64,000 nucleotides of DNA from Nepenthes gracilis (lineage: Eukaryota; Streptophyta; Magnoliopsida; Caryophyllales; Nepenthaceae), in assembly GCA_033239525.1 (NCBI GenBank), contig BSYO01000024.1:8827991-8891990 (forward strand). Reading direction: 5' to 3'. A program made the translations under genes and the position numbers. Below the pieces are notes generated by a model, which saw only the letters and a list, made by a program, of their open reading frames with translations, made no database searches and was not told the DNA's origin. Shown here piece by piece: positions 55,989 through 64,000 of this stretch; positions within the stretch are counted from its first letter, which is position 1, and the number at the start of each line of letters is the position of its first letter.

Positions 55989-58418
55989 CTATATATCAAT
56001 ATCCCAATTTAAATTATTTTAATATTTATTATGATTTTGGGTATTTCAGACGTGGTAAAAATAAATTAAAATATTGTAAAATTTTTAATGAATGATCAAA
56101 ATCGCGGAGTGGCGCCCGAGGTACACCCGTGCTGTTGTCTGAATACTGAATTGGGTTTGGGATTAAAAAAAGGAAATTGAATATATATATATATATATAT
56201 AATATAAAAAAAGAAAAAAAAAGTGAAAGAATGGGAATCAGAGAAGGGGATCGGGGAGAGAGAGGGAGAAGAGGAGAGAGAGGGGGTTAGGATTTCACGC
56301 AGAGGAAGGAGAAAGAGGAGAAGGGAGAGGAGGAGAGAGGAGAAGGGGTCGATGGTGATGGTAGTGGGCTTGTGGTTGTCGGCAGCTCACGGTGATCGCG
56401 GGCTGGGGAGATCGGCCGCAAAGCCACGTGAGAAGAGCAGAGGCAGCTGCATTACAGCGACGGCATTGGCCGAGTGAGGCCAAGGAGGCCGACAACTGCC
56501 ACGTGAGCTGCAGCGATGGTGGAGTGGCGGCTGCGGCATGCAGTAGCAGTGCGAGCGATGCGAGGGGAGTGAGATCGACGACAGGCTGTGCGAGGAGAGA
56601 AGCCGCACGAGAGAGACTACAGCGGCCGGACGGGATGCAGCGGCAGCGACGGTGGTTGCCGAGAGGGACGGCGACAACCATTCGAGGTGGCGGTAGCAGT
56701 GCAGCCAAGGCCGTGTGCAGAGAGGAGAGAGCGCAACGCGAGGTGCAGGTGAGGCAGGAGAGAGAAAGGTACAAATCGGGTGCTTCGAGACATTCTTTCT
56801 TCAGATCTACGGAGTATAAAGTCGAGACAAGTATAATCTAGCCCTATCCTTAATCTGATTTAATTTCTGATACATTTTAACTACTGTGGGAAATTTTACT
56901 AACATGTATGTATTTTTATATACACCAAATTTATTAATTATATATATGCATGTATGTTTTATCGGTTGTGCGATGATTTTACACTGGTATTTATTATTTG
57001 AAAGATTTTTGGATACCTATAAGTATATATGTATATCTGTGTATCCGTATATTATGGAACCATGAACCAGACCTTGCATTGATCATGCAAGCTGTCGGGG
57101 GCGGGATCATTATGAGACCATGGCAGTCCAAGACCCAAGGGGTTATTTATGTGATCCAAGGTATAAGATATTGGTACCGCTCCCGACGGAGAGGCTTAGT
57201 CTCGACGGGGACGTATAAGATAGGCTACTTCCGCTGAAAGGATGGTTGAAGCGTTTAGTAGCTAACCTGCCCCACTGTATATTTAAATGAGAACCATCGT
57301 AAGGAACTGACAGAACTAATATATTCGGATATCGTAATATATAACTAAAACTTGATATTACACTCAAAATCACAGGTGGTAAAATATGGTGAGCAAGTTT
57401 CTAATCTATGAGAGACAGAGTACATGGATGGCCTTGAGCTATTAGCCTAAATTGTAGCCGATATAGCCGTAGTTATCGGACGAGGGTAACCCTTCCTCAA
57501 GTTGGTATTATTTATCTTTGGTTCTCCAATTTCGTGTATGCTTTATAGTTCTACATATATTTGGGTGGATGATGATTTTGAGATACACTGATTGGCCCAC
57601 AATTAGGCGATAGGAATGTCTCATACATATAAATGTGATAAACCCGGAACGTGTTTTGATTTATATTTTAGTTCAAGCGGTCTTCTCTCAATTTCTACAT
57701 TATGAGATTTAGATCCAAACATTAGTATGTGTCTCACATGGATGTAGTGACGGTCGCGGTTATGTAATATGACCTTGGATCATATGATATGATATCGTCT
57801 ATGAGATTTTACCAGATCGTGATTTATATGATTGTATCCCAAATGGACGATTTAATACGGATGATGATTTAGTACGGGACTATTCCTCGATTTTCAGGGA
57901 TTTCACGGATATTGTGTTTTGTTTTACGTAGTTGTTATGTGATATCCCTCCCTTTGATTTGTGTAATATTTTATACGATGATAATACTTGCCGAGTTCTA
58001 GGGTCACATTTTCATGTTTTATCCCTTCAGACTAGTAGTATGGATACGCTTGCAGGAGTTCAGATATGATTCTGACATGGCATATCTCTACCGGTGAGTG
58101 GAAATATTTACGTTGGTATATTTCTGATCCCAAGGATGTGTTATGGTTATTGTTTATGGCCAGATAATTGCCTTGATCCTTGTATGGAAAATATATTGTG
58201 AAGTTGTATAGTTGGATACCTTCCTTGCGATGTGTTAGATAACAGGTCATATATTATGTTTATCCGGCTTTATATCCAATGAGATATTATGCAGGTTTTA
58301 TTATATCGTATCCTGTATGTGTATGATTGTCACGCTCAAGTTAGATTTTTATGGTTGATAAAAATATTATTATTGATTTTATTTTGACCTGTGTATGTGG
58401 TGTTCCTGGATTGTGACA
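55989..58418 (+). repeat. 3-prime LTR of GYP2
   Basis: 2430 bp, aligned with the 5-prime LTR throughout. The start has lost the TG (CTATATATC) and the end is TTGTGACA. It contains TATAAA at 56815-56820 and a (TA)n stretch at about 56180-56202. Confidence 0.9.
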
Positions 58419-58423
58419 TACTT
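58419..58423. repeat. Target-site duplication TACTT of GYP2 (right)
   Basis: Pairs with 49420-49424. Confidence 0.9.
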
Positions 58424-58549
58424 TATGCATGATTATTCATCTTTGCGGATCAGGGTCAGTAAGCCTTACTAACTAAAGGTGCGGGAAATGAGAAAATGAA
58501 TGTATTACTCTACACATTCTAAAGTATAACAGCTATATTTTGGGCTTGC

Positions 58550-58695
58550 AGCTACTCAGCCTTTGGCTACATTTAAGGTCTATAGCTACTTGACCATCGG
58601 CTATAATTTAGGTCTGCAGCTACTCGACCATCGGCTACATTTAATATCTGCAGCTACTCGACCATCGGCTACATTTAAAATCTGTAACTAGTCGA
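58550..58695 (-). repeat. Minisatellite in GYP3 LTR
   Basis: Four to five units of about 39-40 bp. The middle two (GGTCTGCAGCTACTCGACCATCGGCTACATTTAA types) are nearly identical. Confidence 0.85.
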
Positions 58696-59608
58696 CTATC
58701 ATATACACCCCCACATGTACCCCCAGGACCGAGAGGCAGTTCTCGTCCTTCCATAATAATATCCTAAGGTTTTCCAAGAATACCACCCGTTACAATATGT
58801 AGCCAGTATAATCCTTGAGTCACCACTATAATACCAATGGCATGCCAAGGGTTATTACCTTTCATAACAAATTTTATGGTCATAGTTTCATGATTTCTTA
58901 TTCTTTTGAGGGAAGGTTCACCATACTTCATTTTACGATATCTCCTTCTGGGAGAACCATTCGATTACATATCACATTGTGGACTTTCCTCTGATTACAT
59001 ATACGATTATTATCATTCCTTCGGATTTAAATCTTTTCACAAGTCAATTTGGACGCATGGATGTCACAATGTATAGGAAAGATTAGAATTCCTTACCACA
59101 TTATGCAATTATCACTTTGGGGGCCTGTGGAATACATTTCTTTCACACACAAGTACAATCATATTTTTCTAGAGCTTATAATTAAACACATATAATTAAT
59201 CATAATTTCATAATAATTAATTAGGGTGGAAGCATGCAAAATTTTCATTTATTTCGGGTGAACAATACCAGGGCCATTTTTAGAGTTTCCGAATGATACA
59301 AACGGGTCGATACTTGCGAAAACAGACACCCAATCGAAATATATGCATGATTAGAATATGGTAATTCATAATTAGGGACAAAAAGTATAAAAACTCGAGG
59401 GGGAGGGGAATACTAGAGCTGAGCGCAGGATTAGGGTTTAGAGAAGCCAAACCAGACGAATCGGAAGGCAAACCGAACGATAAATCCTAAATACTTTGAA
59501 CGATAATCATGGGTTACATGTTCTTCATGATTTGGATGGGTATCGAAATAAAAGTATTCAGAAAAAATGAATAAAAATCAAAATAGGAGATAAAAAGGGT
59601 ATTGGAGT

Positions 59609-59639
59609 ACTTGCCTCGATCCGATTTACCACTTTTATA
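59609..59639 (-). promoter_or_regulatory. Promoter-like block of GYP3 LTR
   Basis: The minus strand reads TATAAA then, after 14 bases, TCGAGGCAAGTACTCC. The same block is in L and GYP2. Confidence 0.55.
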
Positions 59640-60066
59640 ACTAGCTCTCGGACGAATTTGGACTCATGGGCTTCAATCTCCTCCTTCTCTCTCTATTCTT
59701 CATCTCTCTCTCTCTTAGGGTTTGGTTTACATGCCAAAATGAAATCGTGAAGCTCCAGCTCGCGTTTTATAATGACTTAGCGCTCGACCACCTGGCGAGG
59801 GTGCAGCGGGCAGAGGCACATTGCCTTCGCCCGCTCGAGCGCCAGATGAACGAGCAACATGCGCGGCCATTATGTTTTTGGTGTGCGCCTGCCGCGCTCA
59901 AGCGCACAGTAAGCTCCGTGCTGCTTGAAACGCACTAGCAAGCAGCATGCCAATTTTTCCTCGTTTTTACTTCAATACATTTTCTTTCACGTACATTAAG
60001 TCTAATCTTAATTATTATCATATTGATAACCTCCTAATTATGACATTTTAGAACCAGAACCTCACA

Positions 60067-60080
60067 ACTATCTCCCACTT
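60067..60080 (-). other. Polypurine tract of GYP3
   Basis: Minus-strand AAGTGGGAGATAGT immediately before the LTR start TGTGAGGTTC. Confidence 0.75.
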
Positions 60081-60149
60081 ATAAAAATTTTATTCTCAAA
60101 ATTCAACGAATCCTATGAGTTAATTAAACCTACATACCTCAAAATAGAT

Positions 60150-60714
60150 GGAGATACTTATCTCAAATCTCCTCCTCCCTCTCCCACGTCCCTTCCTCGC
60201 GTGAATGATTCCTCCATAAAACCTTCACGAGAGGGATCATCTTTGTATGCAAAATCTGATCATTGCTATCTAAAACCTGAATTGGCTCCTCTAAATAAGA
60301 TAAGTCTTCCTAGATAGCTAGACGGCCATAATCTATAATGTGCGCTGGATCATAGACGTACTTCCTCAACATCAAAAAATGGAAGACATTGTGCACCTCG
60401 GCCAAACTCAGCAGCAACGCCAAACGATACGCCACTACACCTACTCTTTCAAAGATCTCAAAAGGCCCAATAAATCGCAATCTCAGCTTTTCCTTGACAA
60501 CAAATTTGGAAACTCTTTTCCATGGCGACATTTTGAGGAAGACAAAATCGCCGACCTCGAATCTAAGCTCAGATCTCCTCCGATAGGCATAACTCTTTTG
60601 CCGATTCTGGGCGATCTTTAGGTTCTCAAAAACCACCATGATATTTTTCGAATTACATCCGAACGCAACAAACACCAATCTCTTGACTCCTCCCAATGGA
60701 TGGGAGATTGGCAC
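60150..60714 (-). pseudogene. GYP3 integrase C-terminal domain and pol end
   Basis: The open part 60310-60714 contains NRQKSYAYRRRSELRFEVGD, VFLKMSPWKRVSKF, LRFIGPFEIFERVGVVAYRL and AEVHNVFHFLMLRKYVYDP. This is the SH3-like C-terminal domain of gypsy integrase with the GPF motif. After a stop it continues with YLEEPIQVLDSN, KMIPLVKVLWRNHS and REEGTWEREEEI, the terminal chromovirus tail. One or two stops are present; otherwise it is well preserved. Confidence 0.88.
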
Positions 60715-60758
60715 TTCCTACCATATAGTGCCTCATAAAGAGCCATACCGATACTCGC

Positions 60759-61480
60759 CTAAAAATTGTTATTGTAGGCAAACTCGGCCAACGCCAGATG
60801 ATCATCCCAATTCCCTCTCATCACCATCACCGAAACTCTAAGCATATCCTCCAATATTTGAATCGTCTGCTCAAACTGGCCATCGGTCTGAGGATGGTAA
60901 GTCGTACTAAATTTCAGATTCGTCCCTAATTCTCGATGCAAGCTCTCCCAAAATTTAGAGATAAATCATAGAACACGATCGAACACAATAAATACTGGCA
61001 CACCATGCAACCTAACGATCTCACTAATATACAGCTGTACCAAACGATCACGAAAATACGTAGTTCGAATGGCTACAAAATGGGTAGATTTCGTCAGCCG
61101 ATCCACAATGACCCAAATCGCATCATGATTCTTTAGAATCCTAGGCAATCCAAACACAAAATCCATCTAAATATCCTCCTACTTTTAACTGGAGACGGGC
61201 AAGGGCTGCAATAATCCAGAAGACTTCCTCTTTTCAACCTTCAGCTGCTAATAGATAAGACATTGGACCATAAAGGCAACAATCTCCCTCCGCATGTTTC
61301 TCCACCAGAACATTTTCCTCAAGTCCTACTATACCTTATTTACTCTAGGATGAATCGTGTACCGAGTCCTGTGAGCCTCCTTCTTGATCTTTTCCTTCAA
61401 ATCCTTATCATCTGGTACACAATGCTACTCCCAGAATCTCATAATCTCATCTGTATGTACATTAAAATTAACTCGGGAAT
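60759..61480 (-). pseudogene. GYP3 integrase core
   Basis: 60966-61166: MDFVFGLPRILKNHDAIWVI then VDRLTKSTHFVAIRTTY, with the first catalytic Asp (MDF) and HGVPVFIVFDR holding the second. 60759-60941: MHRELGTNLKFSTTYHPQTD then GQFEQTIQILEDML, where the catalytic Glu is kept (GQFEQT). A stop lies between these two. The zinc-finger part (61180-61480) is in shifted frames with CQ-like relics only. All three catalytic positions survive but not in one frame. Confidence 0.85.
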
Positions 61481-61481
61481 C

Positions 61482-62090
61482 TCAACCATGATTGCTAATA
61501 ATGTCCATAAAAAATGGGTCATTCACTTGCCCTTCCTTGATCCTTTTGAGGGTCTCAGGCTGTACCTGCAAAAAGGATAACATCATCCTATTACCCTGGA
61601 TGTAGCGCTGGATGTGACAAGATTTCTGACAGTCCAGCATCTCTATCTGCTTAATTTGTATCATCTTCACCAAACAAGTTTGAAAACTCAGGATATCTGC
61701 AACCACATTAGCTTTCCCCAGCCAATACTGGATCTCACAATTATGATCCTTGAGGAACTCGATCCATCGTCGTTGTCTCATATTCAACTCCTTTTGTAAA
61801 AACAAACACTTGAGGTTCTTGTGGTCGCAGTACACTAGAAATTTCTCACCGTACAAATAGTATCTCCAAACCTTCAACGCAAAAACCACATTGGCTAACT
61901 CCAAATCATGGGTCAAGTAGTTCTTCTCGTGGTTCTTCAACTGATAAGACTCATAAGAAACCACATTCCCATTCTGTATGAGGATACAACCGAGCCCCAC
62001 CTTAGAGGGACCATAATAGACCTTGAATCCACTAGAATTATCAAAAAGAGTCAGAATCGGGGCAGATGTCAACCAATCCTTTAACTCTTG
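61482..62090 (-). pseudogene. GYP3 RNase H domain
   Basis: An open stretch of 196 codons. It contains APILTLFDNSSGFKVYYGPS (the usual catalytic Asp of VYTDAS reads Gly), GLGCILIQNGNVVSYESYQL, NYLTHDLELANVVFALKVWR and YLYGEKFLVYCDHKNLKCLF. LNMRQRRWIEFLKDHNCEIQ and GKANVVADILSFQ follow. This is the standard RT_RNaseH domain with its tail toward integrase. No stop occurs within, but one active-site residue is lost. Confidence 0.88.
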
Positions 62091-62094
62091 GAAG

Positions 62095-63095
62095 CTTTGA
62101 TCACACTATTCGATCCAATCAAAGCTCGCTTCCTTCTTCGTCAACCGGGTGAGAGATAAAGCTATCCGAAAGAAATTCTCCACAAAACGGTAGTAGTTTC
62201 CAGCCATCCCCAAGAAGCCTTGGACCTCCGTCACTGTTGTGGGTTAACTCCAACTAATCACCGCCTCAACTTTCTTCAAGTCCACCGAGATGCCTCCATC
62301 AGAAATGGCGTGGCCCAATAACACTACCTCATTGAGCCAAAACTCACACTTCCTTAGCTTCGCGAGTAACAAATACTCCTGAAGGGTCAGAAGCACAATT
62401 CTCAAGTGCCCTTCATGCTCGGTACAATCCTTGGAATAAATTAAGATGTCGTCGATGAAAACCATGACAAACTTATCCAAGTACGGCTGGAAGACCCGAT
62501 TCATCATATCCATAAATACAGCTAGAGTATTAGTCATTCCAAACGACATCACAATGAATTTGTAATGACCATACCTCGTCTGGAAAGCTACATTTACTAC
62601 ATCCTCCTACTTGATGCGAAGTTGATGATATTCGAACTGAAGATCAATCTTAGAGAACACTCGGGTCCCCTGTAACTGATCAAAGAGATTATCATTCTGT
62701 GGTAACGAATACTTGTTCTTAATCATGATCTTATTCAACTCGTGATAATCTATGCACAGTCTCAAGGTCCCATCCTTCTTCCTAACAAACAGGACCAGAA
62801 CACCCCATGGTGAAACACTGGGTCTAATAAAACTCATATCGGGCAAATCCTATAACTGTTGTTTTAACTCTTTCAGCTCAACAGGGGCCATACGATAGGA
62901 GGTCCTCGATATAGGTGCCGATCCTGGTACAAGATCAATCCTAAACTTAATTTCACGATGTGGCGGTAGGGCAGTCAACTTGTCGAGAAACACATCTTCA
63001 AACTCGCACACAACTGGAATGTCCTTCACGGACAACTCCCAATTCTCCATCATACTAGCGTAAGCTCGAAAGGTTTTACACCCGCTCTTCAACAA
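62095..63095 (-). pseudogene. GYP3 reverse transcriptase
   Basis: Three open pieces. 62850-63095: IPVVCEFEDVFLDKLTALPP, REIKFRIDLVPGSAPISRTS and YRMAPVELKELKQQL. 62607-62846: [40 protein letters not shown] and [20 protein letters not shown]. 62244-62552: [20 protein letters not shown] with the catalytic FIDD intact (62448-62459), and [20 protein letters not shown]. Single stops separate the pieces, so the domain is nearly complete. The connection to RNase H (62095-62243) is present with stops. Confidence 0.9.
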
Positions 63096-63104
63096 ATGGC
63101 GACC

Positions 63105-63485
63105 CTAGAGAGTAGAAATAAAAATAGATGCCTCCACTCTCCAAACTCCCTGAATATGAAAAGGTTCACACTCTGGGATAGTAAAGTTCACTCTCTTGTG
63201 GGAGCAGTCAATAGTTGCATGATATTTAGACAAATAATCCATATTCAAAATGATATCAAAATTACGCGTATCTAGGAGGATCAAATCAACAACTAAAGAC
63301 AACTCATTCACCTCCACAACGCACCCCGGGTAGGAGACATAGGTCATAATAGAAGATCCCATGAGTGTGGTTATGACAATAAAGAATCAAGGGTCATGGG
63401 AGAGGGTGCAACACGAGAGGCCAAACGTGAAGAAATGAATGAGTGTGTGGACCTAGAATCAAAAAGCACTGTACAGAAAATATCA
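63105..63485 (-). pseudogene. GYP3 protease
   Basis: A gypsy retropepsin. The active-site segment CTVLFDSRSTHSFISSRLAS has Arg (AGG, 63452-63454) in place of the Gly of D-S-G. After a break, 63105-63362 gives VVEVNELSLVVDLILLDTRN, FDIILNMDYLSKYHATIDCS and KRVNFTIPE, the second half of the fold. The Gly-to-Arg change should block catalysis, and X has the identical codon. Confidence 0.88.
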
Positions 63486-63617
63486 TAAATGGGGAGTATA
63501 CCTTCCACTACGTCGTCCGATGCCTTATGATAAATGGGGAGTATACCTTCCACTACGTCGTCCGATGCCTTATGATAAATGGGGAGTATACCTTCCACTA
63601 CGTCATCCGATGCCTTA
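63486..63617 (-). repeat. 45-bp in-frame tandem triplication
   Basis: Units 63486-63530, 63531-63575 and 63576-63617 (the last partial), nearly identical. Translated on the minus strand they give a 15-residue repeat with GILPIYHKASDDVVE. They lie between the zinc knuckle and the protease active site. Because the unit is 45 bp, the frame is kept. Confidence 0.95.
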
Positions 63618-63691
63618 GCCTCACTGACAGATACTGCAAAAGCTTTTCCTTATACCACAAGTTTCGGAGTACAGACCTTCGGTGACTAAAG

Positions 63692-63733
63692 ACATTCTTT
63701 AGCTCTATGCCCCACTTGACCACAGTTGATAAA
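63692..63733 (-). pseudogene. GYP3 gag zinc knuckle
   Basis: The minus strand encodes FINCGQVGHRAKEC, the CX2CX4HX4C knuckle of gag with the first Cys changed to Phe (TGT to TTT) and the other three ligands intact. Upstream gag is cut off by the AT-rich segment at the right edge. Confidence 0.8.
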
Positions 63734-63740
63734 ATAAATA

Positions 63741-64000
63741 TTCCTTTAAGAAATTTATTTCTTATAAAAAAGAAACCAAACAGTGAAATAAATATTTCAC
63801 TGATAATAAAGTAATAATAAAATTTCTATTCCCATCAATCATGCGTACACTTACAGTACGTTTGATTATTGAAATAGAATAAGGTAGGAATACAATGGTC
63901 ATTTCCAATGAATAGAATAAGAATAGATATGAGAATTATTATTCTCATATTTGGTTGTTAGAATAGAATAAGTTGAGAATTAATATTTTAATATTTAATT
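63741..64000. mobile_element. MITE-like AT-rich insertion, cut by the window end
   Basis: The gag reading stops abruptly at about 63740 and very AT-rich sequence follows. It has two short hairpins (AAGAAATTTATTTCTT at 63748-63763; CAGTGAAATAAATATTTCACTG at 63781-63802) and words such as GTACGTTTGATTATTGAAATAGAATAAG and TTTGGTTGTTAGAATAGAATAAG. These are reminiscent of plant MITE ends. Terminal repeats cannot be confirmed because the right end is missing. Confidence 0.4.

Larger units (their letters stand above)
49425..58418 (+). mobile_element. Complete, decayed Ty3/gypsy element GYP2
   Basis: A 9-kb plus-strand element in the LTR of GYP3. The LTRs are 49425-51846 and 55989-58418, the tRNA-Met primer site 51853-51864, and the target duplication TACTT. 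The interior holds relics of gag, protease, reverse transcriptase, RNase H and integrase in gypsy order, plus an inserted TRIM (52860-53342). LTR length and words suggest Tekay/Del. Coding sequence is far more decayed than the LTRs appear to be, so the copy may descend from an already defective element (inference). Confidence 0.88.
58424..60066 (-). repeat. 3-prime LTR of GYP3, right segment
   Basis: Continues the LTR begun at 48786 and ends GAACCTCACA. Contains four inverted-orientation minisatellite units (CAGCTACTCGACCATCGGCTACATTTAA type, about 58550-58695). The promoter-like block is TATAAA (59634-59639) and TCGAGGCAAGT (59609-59619) on the minus strand. A CT-rich stretch and a GCGCTCGACC/GCTCGAGCGC zone (59775-59930) follow. 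Confidence 0.85.
48786..63740 (-). mobile_element. Tekay/Del-like gypsy element GYP3, right end outside window
   Basis: A minus-strand element inserted in the LTR of X. Its left (3-prime) LTR is 48786-49424 plus 58424-60066, split by GYP2. The polypurine tract is at 60067-60080. Pol, protease and the end of gag occupy 60100-63740 in the order expected for Ty3/gypsy. The rest of gag, primer site and 5-prime LTR must lie to the right of the window. Words such as REEGTWEREEEI at the end of pol point to the Tekay/Del chromovirus lineage (inference). It is less decayed than X or GYP2. Confidence 0.88.

Overview
The window is plant nuclear DNA, most likely from a eudicot with a large repeat fraction. 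Nothing in it reads as an intact host gene. All recognisable coding sequence belongs to LTR retrotransposons of the Ty1/copia and Ty3/gypsy types. Plant origin is shown by primer-binding sites matching the plant initiator tRNA-Met consensus (TGGTATCAGAG), by copia gag of the UBN2 type, by chromovirus-type gypsy pol, by TRIM elements and by LTR lengths of 0.4-3.2 kb. Every pol or gag reading frame is broken by stops or frameshifts, so the region looks like gene-poor, old, nested heterochromatin. I cannot name the species.

Left part (1-20.9 kb): an old minus-strand LTR (117-558) and its flanking sequence contain two large insertions. The first is a complete minus-strand copia element (994-6604, target duplication AATGG). 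The second is a plus-strand gypsy chromovirus (7709-19731, LTRs 421 and 535 bp). That gypsy element is split inside the end of its integrase by a third element (12437-18905, target duplication CAAGA). The third element has a copia-type gag, no pol, and an extra ORF that resembles the plant 'putative transposon protein' family. A 408-bp TRIM (17065-17472, target duplication TGTAT) is nested inside it.

Middle part (20.9-32.4 kb): LTR remnants and fragments. These are a copia-like LTR with five palindromic W-box pairs (about 20905-21835), a diverged relative of the nested element's LTR (24797-25926), a plus-strand copia LTR plus broken gag (26188-27860), and minus-strand reverse transcriptase pieces of Tat/Ogre type (29241-32402). 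The Tat/Ogre pieces are split by a solo gypsy LTR (29864-31733).

Right part (32.4-64 kb): a tower of minus-strand Tekay/Del-like gypsy elements. The oldest, X, begins at 32408 and runs past the window end. It contains a solo LTR (38721-40977, target duplication AAAAT), a rearranged long-LTR non-autonomous element (41786-48273), and a second Tekay-like element (from 48786 to beyond the edge). The left LTR of this second Tekay-like element is split by a complete but decayed plus-strand gypsy element (49425-58418, target duplication TACTT), which itself carries a second TRIM (52860-53342). A MITE-like AT-rich segment with hairpins lies at the right edge.

The genes do not form a host pathway. 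They are the gag, protease, integrase, reverse transcriptase and RNase H modules of separate elements, and the target duplications give their relative order of insertion. The observations most worth follow-up are: the chimeric gag-plus-plant-ORF element; the W-box palindrome array; a promoter-like block shared among Tekay LTRs; the same Gly-to-Arg change in the protease active site of two elements; and the mosaic structure of the long-LTR element.
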